Shown here piece by piece: positions 46,852-55,988 of a DNA stretch of 64,000 nt. The stretch is from Rhodococcus rhodnii (lineage in GTDB: Bacteria; Actinomycetota; Actinomycetes; Mycobacteriales; Pseudonocardiaceae). Every line of letters starts with the position of its first letter. The stretch's first letter is position 1. The stretch spans positions 186,001 to 250,000 of the forward strand of contig JOAA01000005.1 in NCBI GenBank assembly GCA_000720375.1. The letters run 5' to 3'. The notes under the pieces were generated by a model. It had not been told where the DNA came from. It ran no database searches and saw only the letters and a list, made by a program, of their open reading frames with translations. A program made the translations under genes and the position numbers.

Positions 46852-47668
46852 AGGCGACACTGTCTTCCAATCCGGCCACCAGCTGAGGCAAGCACTGGCC
46901 GGGCAGGTGCTGGTCCGCGGTGAGCTACGTCACCCCCGTCTGTCGACGCACAATCTCGCGGGGCGGACGGTGACCGGCGTGCGTACCGTCGGCAAGCACA
47001 TCTTCATCCGCTTCGACAACAACGTGAGCTTCCACAACCACTTGCTCATGGACGGCGGATGGAACTTCGGCCGTCCGGGTGCGCGCTGGCGTTCACCCGC
47101 GCACCAGGTGCGGGCCGTGCTCACCACCTCGACGGCCGAGGCGATCGGCGTCCGGCTGCACCAGATGCAATTGTTGGCCACTGACAAGGAAAACGCGCTC
47201 ATCGGGCACCTCGGACCGGACCTGCTCGATCCATCGTGGACAGACGAGCACACCCAGCGCGCCGAACAAGCGTTAGCTTCGGATCCGGCCCGCGAGATCG
47301 GCATCGCCCTGTTGGACCAGCGGGTGATGGCGGGCATCGGAAACGTCTACAAGGCAGAGGTTTGCTTCCTGCTCGGCGTGTCGCCGTGGGCCCCGGTATC
47401 CGAAGTGGACGTGTCACGTGCGGTGTCGATCAGCCGGGATTTGCTGGTACGCAACGCTTTGAGTCCAAGGCGCAGCACCACCGGGTCCACCGTGCGCGGA
47501 CGGGAGCTGTGGGTCTACGAACAGGCCCGGCGCGGTTGTCTGAAATGCGGCGGCCGCATCAAGGTCGCCGACCAAGGCAGCGGGTTGGAGGTGCGCAAGA
47601 CGTGGTACTGCCCGGCCTGCCAGCCGCTGCCACAAAATTCGTTGCCGCCCACCGGCCATTCGACATAG
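46844..47668 (+). CDS. Fpg/Nei-family DNA glycosylase (endonuclease VIII-like)
   Basis: The product has 274 residues. The mature N-terminus PEGDTV provides the catalytic Pro and Glu; FHNHLLMDGGW is the void-filling region and LLDQRVMAGIGNVYKAEVCFL the H2TH motif. The C-terminal zinc finger has CLKCGGRI and TWYCPACQ. It removes oxidised pyrimidines or purines and cuts the abasic site. The PEGDT start is more like Nei than Fpg. It overlaps parA by 8 nt, so the two are probably cotranscribed although their functions are not obviously linked. Confidence 0.92.
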   Translation: MPEGDTVFQSGHQLRQALAGQVLVRGELRHPRLSTHNLAGRTVTGVRTVGKHIFIRFDNNVSFHNHLLMDGGWNFGRPGARWRSPAHQVRAVLTTSTAEAIGVRLHQMQLLATDKENALIGHLGPDLLDPSWTDEHTQRAEQALASDPAREIGIALLDQRVMAGIGNVYKAEVCFLLGVSPWAPVSEVDVSRAVSISRDLLVRNALSPRRSTTGSTVRGRELWVYEQARRGCLKCGGRIKVADQGSGLEVRKTWYCPACQPLPQNSLPPTGHST

Positions 47669-47910
47669 GTTGGATGTACACGAGAGAGGAGGTGGTCCAA
47701 AGTTGTATACCAACAGGACACGTGAGGTGGCTGTCCGCTAAGGACCACCACAGGCTCCAGCCGGCCGGCGAACACGGCAGACGCTGGTCATCCAGCGCCG
47801 TGACGCGGGCGTGTGGTCGGCGAATCCACAACAGCCACCGGCCCTCGGGGTTTCCGGGAGAAGTCCAATCCCGGACCTTGTGCTTCAGCACAAGGAGTCG
47901 CCCCGGGGGC
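47669..47910 (+). ncRNA. Structured intergenic region with a leader-like ORF
   Basis: Several helices can be drawn on the plus strand: GGTGGTCC/GGACCACC (47691-47698 with 47742-47749), GGTGGCTGT/ACAGCCACC (47726-47734 with 47831-47839), CGCTGG-TCAT-CCAGCG (about 47782-47797) within CACGG/CCGTG, CCGGGA/TCCCGG (47854-47859 with 47869-47874) and CCTTGTGC-TTCA-GCACAAGG (47876-47895). A 12-codon frame starting TTG at 47703 (LYTNRTREVAVR, stop at 47742) follows GAGGAGG, and its ribosome-binding site is sequestered by the first helix. No plus-strand gene follows. Identity unknown. Confidence 0.45.
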
Positions 47911-47951
47911 TTCTTTACATTCCGCCCTGAACAGCATTTCGCAGTGAGCAG

Positions 47952-48863
47952 CTATTGCGCCCTTAGCAGCGCCTCAGCCACGTAGAGATCCTGCAGGGCG
48001 ATGCCGGAGCTGTCGAAGACCGTAATCTCGTCGTCCGTACAGCGTCCTTCGACCTTTCCAGTCAGTACGTCGCCCAGCGCAATCAGCTGTGTGCGGTCCG
48101 CGACATGTTGCATCTCGCCGATTTCCACGGATTGCGCAGGCAGATCGCAGAACAGCCGGGCCTTCGCCAGCAGGTCGGGCGGAAGTTCCTGCTTGCCGCG
48201 TGCGTCCGATCCCATGCTCGCCACGTGCGTCCCCGGCCGCACCCACTCGGACTCGAACAGCGGAGCCCGAGCAGTCGTGGCGGTGACGATGATGTCGGCC
48301 TGACGACACGCGTCATGTGCCGTGCTCAACTGGCCACGAAGTCCCTTTTGCGCCAGTAGTTCCACGAATCGCTCGCCTCGATCAGCCGACCGGGCAACGA
48401 CATGAACCGTCTCCAGAGCCCGAACCTTGCTCACCGCCACACATTCGTAGAGCGCCTGGTTCCCGGTTCCGAAGATCGCGAGCGTTGTGGCATCCCGTCG
48501 CGCGAGAACGTCGGCGGCCACCGCGTCGGCCGCGGCGGTACGGAAGGCGTTGACCGTACCGGCCTCGATGGTCGCGGCGATTCGCCCGGTTTCCTGGTCG
48601 AACAGCAAAATTGTGGAGTTGTGCCGTGGCATGCCTTTGGCTTCGTTGCCGGGCCAGAAGCTGCCGATCTTCACGCCGGCGAGGCGATCTGAGGACGCTG
48701 ATTTGACCGTGAAGCGGTCGCCGGGCTCGGATCCGTGACCGAGAACGACCGGAAAGGTGTGCGCATCGGTCGCGGCGATCAGCGCGTCACGGGCCGCTGC
48801 GTACGCCATCTCCTCAGTGATCAGCGCGGCGGACTCCGCCTCGGAGAGGAAACGCACGTTCAC
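47952..48863 (-). CDS. Ornithine cyclodeaminase / mu-crystallin family protein
   Basis: The product has 303 residues with the family's NAD(P)-binding motif LAIFGTGNQALYECVAVSKV, the substrate Lys/Arg region KIGSFWPGNEAKGMPRHNSTILLFD and ASMGSDARGKQELPP. Family members are ornithine cyclodeaminases, imine or ketimine reductases, and alanine or arginine dehydrogenases (DauB). The GTG at 48863 overlaps the preceding stop as GTGA. With the PLP enzyme and DauR-like regulator it forms an operon, most simply a D-amino-acid pathway whose second step reduces or forms an imino acid. Confidence 0.88.
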   Translation of the reverse strand: MNVRFLSEAESAALITEEMAYAAARDALIAATDAHTFPVVLGHGSEPGDRFTVKSASSDRLAGVKIGSFWPGNEAKGMPRHNSTILLFDQETGRIAATIEAGTVNAFRTAAADAVAADVLARRDATTLAIFGTGNQALYECVAVSKVRALETVHVVARSADRGERFVELLAQKGLRGQLSTAHDACRQADIIVTATTARAPLFESEWVRPGTHVASMGSDARGKQELPPDLLAKARLFCDLPAQSVEIGEMQHVADRTQLIALGDVLTGKVEGRCTDDEITVFDSSGIALQDLYVAEALLRAQ

Positions 48864-49966
48864 CACCCCCTGACGCGCGGCCACACGGCCTGGATCGTGC
48901 GAGAACCGTCGGTCACTTGGTACTGGTCGTGTTGCGCGGCCGTGGCGCATGCATGGTTGGGCAGGATCCGCAGGCGCGTGCCGACCGGAATGTCCGGGAG
49001 TTCGGCGGTGCTTCCCGGTCGGACGGACAAGATCCCGTGTTCCTGGCTGGCATCGGTCATCAACAAGTCGTCGAGCAGGACGCCGTCGAGGTTGGCGACC
49101 AGGCCATAGCCCTGATCCACTCGCTGGCGGGCAGTGCCGCGGTCCCGAGAAGTCGCCATCCAGCCGCCGTCGGTGAGGATCCAGCCTTTGTCCGGACGAT
49201 GTCCGATCACCGTCGTGACCACCGTCATGGCGAGATCTTCGACATCGCATACGCCAATGCCCGCCATCACCAGGTCGAAGAACACGAAGTTCCCCGCGCG
49301 CACCTCGGTCACACCGGTCAAGTCCTGTGCGAAGTGCGCGGTCGGCGTCGATCCGACGCTCACTACCGGCGCCTGGAATCCCTCCGCACGCAGGAAATCC
49401 GCGACCTGGACGGCACAGCGGCGTTCGTTGTCCGCCGCCGCGGCCAGTGCGGCAGGACTGTCGGCGAAGTACGACTCCCCCGCGTGGGTCAGCACTCCGC
49501 GTACCTCGCCGCCGCCGTTGTGCAGTGTCCGTGCGATCTCAGCGGCGACGGGGTCACCCGGCACGATGCCACCTCGGTGGCCGTCGCAGTCGACCTCGAT
49601 CAACGCTGGGATCCGTGCCCGCGCAACGGAAGCGGCCTGTGCCACGCTGTCCAGCAGCACAACGAGATCCACCCCGCGTTCGCGCAGAGCGACCACCCGA
49701 TCGAGTTTGTCCGGCGCTATGCCCACCGCGTAGAGGATGTCGGTGAAACCCGCGGCCGCGAAGGCTTCGGCCTCGGCGAGGGTCGACACGGTGATCGGGC
49801 CGGCCTGGCCGTCGAACAATATTCGAGCCACCTCAACGCTTTTGGCGGTTTTGACGTGCGGGCGAAGTGGGGTTTTCAAGCGACCGCGCAACCGCGCGAC
49901 GTTCGCTTCGAGCTTTCCCTTGTCCAGAGCCAGAAATGGCGTCATGGGCGTCGCCAGTGTGGTCAC
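48860..49966 (-). CDS. Fold-type III PLP enzyme (D-threonine aldolase / D-serine dehydratase-like)
   Basis: The product has 368 residues. The alanine-racemase-like N-terminal barrel has the PLP Lys in RPHVKTAKSVEVARI, then ALIEVDCDGHRGGI and VSVGSTPTAHF. The C-terminal domain ends with ILPNHACATAAQHDQY, whose His and Cys are the metal ligands of DSD1/D-threonine aldolase enzymes. It should split or deaminate a beta-hydroxy or D-amino acid; the exact substrate is open. The GTG at 49966 overlaps the regulator's stop as GTGA behind GGAGG. Confidence 0.88.
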   Translation of the reverse strand: MTTLATPMTPFLALDKGKLEANVARLRGRLKTPLRPHVKTAKSVEVARILFDGQAGPITVSTLAEAEAFAAAGFTDILYAVGIAPDKLDRVVALRERGVDLVVLLDSVAQAASVARARIPALIEVDCDGHRGGIVPGDPVAAEIARTLHNGGGEVRGVLTHAGESYFADSPAALAAAADNERRCAVQVADFLRAEGFQAPVVSVGSTPTAHFAQDLTGVTEVRAGNFVFFDLVMAGIGVCDVEDLAMTVVTTVIGHRPDKGWILTDGGWMATSRDRGTARQRVDQGYGLVANLDGVLLDDLLMTDASQEHGILSVRPGSTAELPDIPVGTRLRILPNHACATAAQHDQYQVTDGSRTIQAVWPRVRGW

Positions 49967-50595
49967 GCTTCCTCCTTGCGGCATTCCGCGAGATCCGCGT
50001 ACAGGCCTGATCGCGACATACCCAGCCGTTCGGCGACCCGGGGAACGGCGTTGCGCACCGCGAACACTCCACGCTCGTCGAGCGCTTTGATCAGCTCGAG
50101 CCGCTCGGCCCGGCTCAGTCCGCTCGCGAGCTTGCCTCTGGCCAGTTCTTCCTTACGTACCAACGCATCGACCACGTCGCCGAAGTCGTCGGCGAAGGTC
50201 GTGGACCCGAGTTCGGCGGGTACACCTCCGGCCAATGCGGACAGGATGTCGCCGGCCTGGCGCAGCGCGGTCACGTCGATGTTGACGCACAGCGCGCCGA
50301 AAACGTGGCCGTGTTCGTCGCGCAGCGGCATGGTCGACGACTTGACGACGCGACCGTCCGGAGTGCGTGTGACGTAGTTCAAGTCGTTCTCCGCCTGGTC
50401 ACCTTTGGCGAGAACAGCGAGCCCGATCTCGCTCAGGGCACCGCCGACCTGTCGCCCGGTCACCTGCCCGGCCACCGCTACAACCGACCGATCACCTTGA
50501 CGGTAGTCGTGCAGGACGACTTCGCACGACGGCCCGAACGTCGCCGCCAAGCCCTCGATGACCGGCCGCAGCGCGGCCAAGATCGCATCCGACAC
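49963..50595 (-). CDS. DauR-like (YheO/HTH_22) transcriptional regulator
   Basis: The product has 210 residues. The N-terminal YheO-like PAS domain ([24 protein letters not shown], then [14 protein letters not shown]) precedes the C-terminal HTH_22 helix-turn-helix ([35 protein letters not shown]). DauR of Pseudomonas, of the same architecture, controls D-arginine use together with an ornithine-cyclodeaminase-family gene, which is also present here two genes down. It leads the operon and is divergent from pyrD. Confidence 0.88.
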   Translation of the reverse strand: MSDAILAALRPVIEGLAATFGPSCEVVLHDYRQGDRSVVAVAGQVTGRQVGGALSEIGLAVLAKGDQAENDLNYVTRTPDGRVVKSSTMPLRDEHGHVFGALCVNIDVTALRQAGDILSALAGGVPAELGSTTFADDFGDVVDALVRKEELARGKLASGLSRAERLELIKALDERGVFAVRNAVPRVAERLGMSRSGLYADLAECRKEEA

Positions 50596-50694
50596 GACCC
50601 AAGCCTAGACCAAGTGTCCAGAAGTTGGACGTTCCGTCCATCACATGCCGGAGGCGATGGCCAGGGCGGATGGACGGCAAGGCAGCATGTAGGC

Positions 50695-51723
50695 GTGTAC
50701 AAGCTGATTCGACGGGGTCTTTTCCGGTTCGGCGGTGGGGATGCGGAGGTGGCGCATCATCGGACCACCGCGATCCTCGCGAAGGCCGCGCCGGTGCTCG
50801 GGCCGCTGGGGAAGGTGCTGACCGTTGACGCGCCGGTGACGGTGTTCGGCGTGCGATTTCCCAATCCGGTCGGCCTGGCGGCCGGGATGGACAAGGACGG
50901 CACCGCCCTGCATGCCTGGCCCGCCTTGGGATTCGGGTTCGTCGAAGTCGGCACGGTGACCGCGATCGCGCAACCGGGCAACCCGAAGCCGCGGCTTTTC
51001 CGGCTGGTGGACAGCGAGGCCTTGATCAACCGGATGGGCTTCAACAACTCCGGCGCCGACGCGCTCGCGGGCCGGTTGCTGGCCGGCCGGAAACCCAAGG
51101 TGCCGTTGGGAATCAGCATCGGCAAGTCAAAGGTCGTACCGGTCGAGCAGGCTGTCGAGGACTATCGGAAGTCGTTGCGGACGCTGTACCCGTATGGCGA
51201 CTACTTCGCGGTGAATGTCAGCTCTCCCAACACTCCTGGGCTTCGCGGCCTGCAGGACCGCTCGGCGTTGAGTGAGCTGCTGGCCGAATTGACGTTGGAG
51301 TGCAAGGCTTTGGCCGAGCGGGAACGGTCGACGCCACGGCCGTTGCTGGTGAAGATCGCGCCGGATCTGACCGATGAGGCGATCGCGGAAGTCCTTGAGG
51401 TGTGCGATGAACACGGTGTCAGCGGCGTGATCGCGACCAATACCACGCTCAGCCGCGAGGGCATCGCGCCCGCGGATCAGCACTTGGCCAGCGAGACCGG
51501 CGGGCTCAGTGGACGGCCGTTGACTGTGCGGGCGCGTGAGGTGGTTTCGTTCGTGCACAAGCAGACTGGCGGCAGCCTGCCGATCATCGGGGTCGGCGGG
51601 ATCATGGACACCGACGACGCGGCTCGGATGTTCGACGCGGGCGCCAGCCTGGTTCAGCTGTACACCGGGTTCATCTACGGCGGGCCGGGGCTGGTGCGCA
51701 GGATCGGCCGGTCGCGTAGATGA
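50695..51723 (+). CDS. pyrD: Dihydroorotate dehydrogenase (quinone), class 2
   Basis: The product has 342 residues and catalyses the fourth step of pyrimidine synthesis at the membrane, passing electrons to quinone. The N-terminal helix [13 protein letters not shown] is the membrane/quinone-tunnel part typical of class 2. FMN-site and catalytic blocks are visible: [47 protein letters not shown] with the catalytic Ser, IATNTTLSR and [30 protein letters not shown]. The start is GTG 50695; the frame extends upstream without homology. Confidence 0.95.
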   Translation: MYKLIRRGLFRFGGGDAEVAHHRTTAILAKAAPVLGPLGKVLTVDAPVTVFGVRFPNPVGLAAGMDKDGTALHAWPALGFGFVEVGTVTAIAQPGNPKPRLFRLVDSEALINRMGFNNSGADALAGRLLAGRKPKVPLGISIGKSKVVPVEQAVEDYRKSLRTLYPYGDYFAVNVSSPNTPGLRGLQDRSALSELLAELTLECKALAERERSTPRPLLVKIAPDLTDEAIAEVLEVCDEHGVSGVIATNTTLSREGIAPADQHLASETGGLSGRPLTVRAREVVSFVHKQTGGSLPIIGVGGIMDTDDAARMFDAGASLVQLYTGFIYGGPGLVRRIGRSRR

Positions 51724-51767
51724 CCGTGCGTACAAATATTTGAGCCGTTCGGGTCACGATCATCTGA

Positions 51768-53027
51768 TCAGGTGAACTTCTCCCGGCGCACCCGCAGGCG
51801 CCGGACCACGGGATAGAGGACCACGATCACGAGCGAGCCCCACGCGACGCCGTGCAGCTCAAGTCCCCAGATCGAGACGGTCAGATCGCCGACTCCGGCG
51901 ATCACCGCAGCGCCCGCGATCATCATCGTGACCGGGTTGGTCAGGTCGACCTTGGACTGTGCCCAGATCCGGATTCCGAGCATGCCGAGCAGTCCGAACA
52001 GGCCGATGCCCAGCCCGCCGACCACGCCGGGCGGCATCGTGTCGATCAACGCGGTCACCTTCGGAATGAACGCCAGCACGACGGCGCAGACCGCGGCCAA
52101 GGCGCATGCCGCCGTGGACAGCACCTTCGTCGCGACCATCAGCCCGGTGTTCGCCGGGTAAGCCGTGGTTCCCGTGCCGCCTGTGGCTCCGGCCAGCGCC
52201 GTGGAGATGCCGTTGGCGATCAACGCGTCGCCGATGCTGGGATCCAGGTCCTGGCCGCTGATCGTGGCGACGGCTTTGACGTGCGCGACCATCTCGGCCA
52301 CGAGCACCAACACGACGGGCACCGACAGCACCATCACCGACGGCAGCAGTTCAGGGGCGTGGAACTCGGGCACGCCGAACCATGGCGCGTTGATCAGCGC
52401 GTCGATCTTCGCGGTCTCGATCCGTCCGGACGCGATCGCGATCAGCCAGCCGACACCCACTCCGACCAGCAACGAAAGCCGGGCGAGCATGCCACGCGAC
52501 AGCACGAGGCACAGCAGGATCGTGCCGGCTGTGATGACGCCGATGCCTGGCTGCGACTGGAACGGGTCCGCGGCGTACGGCGCCATGCTCAGCCCGACGA
52601 GGAGCACGAGCCCACCGGTCACCACTGGCGGCAGCACCGATTCGAGCAGGCGTACGCCCAAGGCCTTCACCGCGATGCCGAAGACGATCAGGATGCCGCC
52701 CGCCACGACAACCGCACCCAACTGCGCCGCGACACCGTGCTGCTTGGCCGCGACCAGCGGCGCCATGAAGGCGAACGACGAGCCGAGGTAGCCCGGCACC
52801 CGGTTGCGCGTGACGACCAGGAAGACGATCGTGCCGATGCCGGAGAACAGCAGCGTGGTGCTCGGCGGCAGGCCGACAGCGACCGGGACGAAGATCGTCG
52901 CGCTGATCATGGCGGCGACATGTTGCACGCCGAACCCCGCCATCACCGGCCAGCTGAGTCGCTCGCGGGCGCCGATCAGCTCACCGTCGCGTACCCGGCG
53001 TCCGTCGCCGTGTACGGACCACAGCAT
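51768..53027 (-). CDS. NCS2-family uracil/xanthine permease
   Basis: The product has 419 residues and 12-14 membrane helices. The first, GFGVQHVAAMISATIFVPVAVGL, and LLFSGIGTIVFLVVTRNRVPGYLGSSFAFMAPL are characteristic of UraA-type transporters, as are SVPVVLVLVAEMVAHVKAVA, with the substrate/proton Glu, and NGISTALAGATGGTGTTAYPANTGLM. Convergent with pyrD, which makes uracil a natural substrate guess. ATG 53027 is used; the frame extends to 53114. Confidence 0.9.
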   Translation of the reverse strand: MLWSVHGDGRRVRDGELIGARERLSWPVMAGFGVQHVAAMISATIFVPVAVGLPPSTTLLFSGIGTIVFLVVTRNRVPGYLGSSFAFMAPLVAAKQHGVAAQLGAVVVAGGILIVFGIAVKALGVRLLESVLPPVVTGGLVLLVGLSMAPYAADPFQSQPGIGVITAGTILLCLVLSRGMLARLSLLVGVGVGWLIAIASGRIETAKIDALINAPWFGVPEFHAPELLPSVMVLSVPVVLVLVAEMVAHVKAVATISGQDLDPSIGDALIANGISTALAGATGGTGTTAYPANTGLMVATKVLSTAACALAAVCAVVLAFIPKVTALIDTMPPGVVGGLGIGLFGLLGMLGIRIWAQSKVDLTNPVTMMIAGAAVIAGVGDLTVSIWGLELHGVAWGSLVIVVLYPVVRRLRVRREKFT

Positions 53028-53197
53028 CACCGTCGCGTCCCTTCCCCGCCGAACCTTGCGGGCATACTGCCACGTCAGGTAGCCGACCTTGCTACGTGAC
53101 CCTCCTGTTATCACACGTTTGCCCTAGCGGCCTGGCAGCAAGTTGCCGGTGCGAAGTACCAGAATCACGGGGAGTGACCCAAAACGCCGTTGGACAA

Positions 53198-53395
53198 CCG
53201 AGCGTGTCCACCACTCCGACACCCTGAGTCCCTCGTTCCGACACCCCGAAATACACATTCCGACACCCCGAGATGCGCGGTGGCATGGCGGATGGGGAAT
53301 CTCGCAGTGCCGGAATGGTGGACGTGGTGTGCTGGAACGGTCAACACGGGGTGCTCGAACGGTCAACACGGGGTGCTGGAACGGTGGACACGGCT
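53198..53395. repeat. 22-bp repeat array in opposed orientations
   Basis: Three units with starts 22 bp apart (CCGACACCC words at 53216, 53238 and 53260) face four units of the same length (GTGCYGGAAYGG words at 53307, 53329, 53351 and 53373). The left set is the reverse complement of a GTGTCGGA variant of the right set. The spacer (about 53270-53306) has GAGAT/ATCTC at its ends. The array lies between the NCS2 permease and pspM. Confidence 0.8.
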
Positions 53396-53397
53396 CG

Positions 53398-54183
53398 CTA
53401 GCGGTCGGGGAAGATCTCCCGCAGGGCGACGGCCAGGCCGTGTAGGCGGTCGGTGGCGTCGGTGAGGGCGTAGTTGTCCGGGCCGCCGGACGAGTTGGCG
53501 GCGACGAGACGGCCTGCGGCGGCGATCAGGGCGCCGTAGCCTTCGAGGCCTTCCTCGAGCTGCTCTTTCATCCGCAGGACGCCCTCGGACAGGGCGTGAC
53601 GGTCGGCGGCGGGGGCCATGTCGCGGGCGCGTTCGACCGCCTGGAGTTCGGCCGCGACTTCACGCAGTGCGCTGGCGGCCTCGGCGCCCGATGCCCGGGC
53701 TTGTTCGACGGAATCGGCGGGGACCGTGCTTCGCGGGGAGCTGAGCTGGCGGAGTAAGTCCGCCAGCACGCGTTCGGCGTCCTGCAGGCGCTCCATCGGC
53801 TCCCGGGCCGCGGACCTCGCTGGCGGAAGCGAAGGCTTCGCGGTGGGAACGGGGGCGTGGTTGAGCCGGCGGAGGCGGCCACCCGATTTGGCGCCGAGGG
53901 CCAACGACCCCAGGGCGAAGACGCCGATCACCGCGCCGGACAGCGTTGCCTCGAAGCCCGCCGTTCCGGTGGCGATCACCGCACCGACCACGCCGAGCAG
54001 CAGGCCAAGGAAGATGAAGAACCACATCGCCGCGGCCGCGCGTTTCTTACGGCGCTCGTGTTTCGCCGCGGGATCTCCGAAGCGGGCGAGCTGGGCGCGG
54101 ACCTGGTCGGCGACCTGGCCGCGTAGCTGCTTTTCGACAAGCTGGCGAAGTTCCAGAAAATCGCCTCTACGCGGCCTGTCCAC
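53398..54183 (-). CDS. PspM-like phage-shock envelope-stress membrane protein
   Basis: The product has 261 residues. A charged N-terminus with AAKHERRKKRAAAAMW precedes two helices (MWFFIFLGLLLGVVGAVIA and FEATLSGAVIGVFALGSLALG) and a C-terminal helical domain from about 130 to the end. The order clgR-pspA-pspM is that of the mycobacterial psp locus, where PspM anchors PspA to the membrane. Similarity is judged from topology, length and position. It lies 21 nt after pspA. Confidence 0.8.
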   Translation of the reverse strand: MDRPRRGDFLELRQLVEKQLRGQVADQVRAQLARFGDPAAKHERRKKRAAAAMWFFIFLGLLLGVVGAVIATGTAGFEATLSGAVIGVFALGSLALGAKSGGRLRRLNHAPVPTAKPSLPPARSAAREPMERLQDAERVLADLLRQLSSPRSTVPADSVEQARASGAEAASALREVAAELQAVERARDMAPAADRHALSEGVLRMKEQLEEGLEGYGALIAAAGRLVAANSSGGPDNYALTDATDRLHGLAVALREIFPDR

Positions 54184-54204
54184 CGGTCACATCCTTTGTG
54201 AGTT

Positions 54205-55041
54205 TCAGTTGCCCTGCTGGTTGGCCCGCTGCTCCTGCGCCACCCGCTGCTGGATCTCGGCCTGGATGTTGGCCGCGGGGTTGGCCGCAGTCTGCTGGCC
54301 GCTGGTCACCTGCTTGGCGCCACCGGCCATGGACGCGCGGATCTGCTCGAGGCGCGACTGGCCTGCCATCTCCGTGGTGGACGCCTGGACCTCCATCATC
54401 CGGCCCTGGACGGAGTTCTGCGCCAGCTCGGCCGAACCGAGCGCGGTGGTGTAGCGCTTCTCGATCTTGTCACGGACCTCTTCGAGCGACGGGACGTTGC
54501 CGGGCGCCGCCAGCTCGCTCATCTGGTTGAGCGACTTGGAGACCTGCTCCTGCATCTTGGCCTGCTCGAGCTGGCTGAGCAGCTTGGTGCGCTCGGCGAG
54601 CTTCTGCTGCAGGACCATCGCGTTGCGCTCGACCGCCGCCTTGGCCTGTGCCGCAGCCTGCAGCGACTGGTCGTGCAGCGTCTTGAGGTCCTCGATGCCC
54701 TGCTCGGCGGTGACCAGCTGGGTCGCGAAGGACTGCGCGGCCTGCTCGAACTGGGTGGCCTTGGCGTCGTCGCCCTTGGACCGCGCCTCGTCGGCGAGCA
54801 CGAGCGCCTGACGGGCCGAGGCCTGCAGCTTCTCCACCTCGCCGAGCTGGCGGTTGAGCTTCATCTCCAGCTGGCGCTGGTTTCCGATCACAGCGGCGGC
54901 CTGCTGCGAGAGGGCCTGGTGCTGGCGCTGCGCCTCCTCGATGGCCTGCTGGATCTGTACCTTCGGGTCGGCGTGCTCGTCAATCTTGGACGAGAACGAC
55001 GCCATGAGATACTTCCAGAACTTCACAAAAGGGTTGGCCAT
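54205..55041 (-). CDS. pspA: PspA/IM30 family envelope-stress protein
   Basis: A 278-residue, almost entirely helical ESCRT-III-like protein that protects the membrane. It starts [27 protein letters not shown], a membrane-binding amphipathic helix, followed by long coiled coils with heptads rich in Ala, Gln, Glu and Leu. The end is Gln/Asn-rich ([14 protein letters not shown]). It is preceded by clgR and followed by pspM, as in mycobacteria. Confidence 0.95.
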   Translation of the reverse strand: MANPFVKFWKYLMASFSSKIDEHADPKVQIQQAIEEAQRQHQALSQQAAAVIGNQRQLEMKLNRQLGEVEKLQASARQALVLADEARSKGDDAKATQFEQAAQSFATQLVTAEQGIEDLKTLHDQSLQAAAQAKAAVERNAMVLQQKLAERTKLLSQLEQAKMQEQVSKSLNQMSELAAPGNVPSLEEVRDKIEKRYTTALGSAELAQNSVQGRMMEVQASTTEMAGQSRLEQIRASMAGGAKQVTSGQQTAANPAANIQAEIQQRVAQEQRANQQGN

Positions 55042-55301
55042 CTCCTCCGCCTGCCTTCTTGCGTACTACGGCTGCCCACAGGCAACGACCCGGGTACCTG
55101 TCCTGGTTCCATCGTGTCAGGTGCGCGATTGTCGTTCCACCGGGCCCAGGGGTAAATCAGGGATGGCCCTGATCATTCACCGTGGGTTCGGCCGGACGTG
55201 TCGGCGACTGACCTCCCTCAAGACCTAGCGCGCACCGGAACCCCGATATCGAACTTAACCCTGTTCTGGGCGTCCGGCCGCAGTTTCCTGCAAATGCCGA
55301 G

Positions 55302-55334
55302 CGACCGGGTCCCTCGTGGTGAGGAACCCGGTCG
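55302..55334 (-). terminator. Terminator or attenuator between clgR and pspA
   Basis: A stem of 14 bp (55302-55315 with 55321-55334) with one mismatch and a 5-nt loop, 16 nt past the clgR stop. It would lower read-through into pspA. The rest of 55042-55301 is non-coding and should hold a pspA promoter, which I could not assign. Confidence 0.7.
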
Positions 55335-55350
55335 GCTCGTGCGATCGTCG

Positions 55351-55866
55351 TTACGCCGCGAAAACGCTGGCCCTGGCGATGTCCGGGCCGAGACGATGCG
55401 ACAGCGCGGGCTGGATCCGCAGGTCGGACAGGGTGTCGCCGACCACGGTGTCCAGTCCGATGTCCCCGGCGCCGAGCAGTTCGTCCGGTACGCCGAGCGA
55501 TCCGCCGTCGAGCCCCGCGGCCGACATGCTCGCCTCGCCGTTGCCGCCCGACTGGGCCGGCGCACTCGGCGCCGGCTCCTCGCGCTTGGCCGCCGACTCC
55601 ATCTGCGCCGACTCCAGCAGCTTGTCCGGGTCGATGCCGCTCATGTCGTTGGCGACGTTGTAGAGCAGCTCCGGCAGCGGCAGCTCCAACGCGTCACAGA
55701 TCGCGGCCAGCAGCTCGCTGGACGCTTCCTTCTGCCCACGCTCCACCTCGGAGAGGTAGCCCAAGCTGACCCGCGCGGTCCGAGAGACCTCGCGCAGCGT
55801 GCGGCGCTGGATCGTGCGGGCATGACGGAGCCGATCACCGATCGCCTCACGCAACAGCACACTCAT
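55351..55866 (-). CDS. clgR: ClgR, Clp-gene and psp regulator (XRE family)
   Basis: The product has 171 residues. The N-terminal helix-turn-helix is visible as [38 protein letters not shown], the ClgR-type XRE domain. A Ser/Ala-rich tail ends in VFAA; C-terminal alanines of Streptomyces ClgR target it to ClpP proteases. It activates clp and psp genes. The ATG at 55866 is the conserved start. A CGC-N5-GCG palindrome lies 82 bp upstream. Confidence 0.93.
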   Translation of the reverse strand: MSVLLREAIGDRLRHARTIQRRTLREVSRTARVSLGYLSEVERGQKEASSELLAAICDALELPLPELLYNVANDMSGIDPDKLLESAQMESAAKREEPAPSAPAQSGGNGEASMSAAGLDGGSLGVPDELLGAGDIGLDTVVGDTLSDLRIQPALSHRLGPDIARASVFAA

Positions 55867-55944
55867 CGCGCCTCCCTTCACCGGCGGGCCCGTGCCGACA
55901 ACGTTACCGAGCCACTGGGACATCACGCATCGACTTGACACGCC

Positions 55945-55961
55945 GTACGCCAAGGGCGAAC
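55945..55961. promoter_or_regulatory. Candidate ClgR box
   Basis: The 17-bp sequence GTACGCCAAGGGCGAAC has the CGC-N5-GCG core (CGC 55948-55950, GCG 55956-55958) with near-palindromic flanks. It lies upstream of clgR and beside the cinA 3' end, in the right place for autoregulation. Confidence 0.55.
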
Positions 55962-55988
55962 GACTCAGCGTGGCCGAATGTTCCCCCG

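Noticed and set aside
47851..47910. Simple terminator for the Nei-like gene
   Set aside because: A hairpin does exist, but it is some 200 nt past the stop, lacks a directly following U-tract and is part of a larger set of helices; described as part of the structured region.
53143..53465. Possible CRISPR array, suggested by the regular 22-bp spacing
   Set aside because: Units are contiguous with no spacers, appear in both orientations and no cas genes are present.
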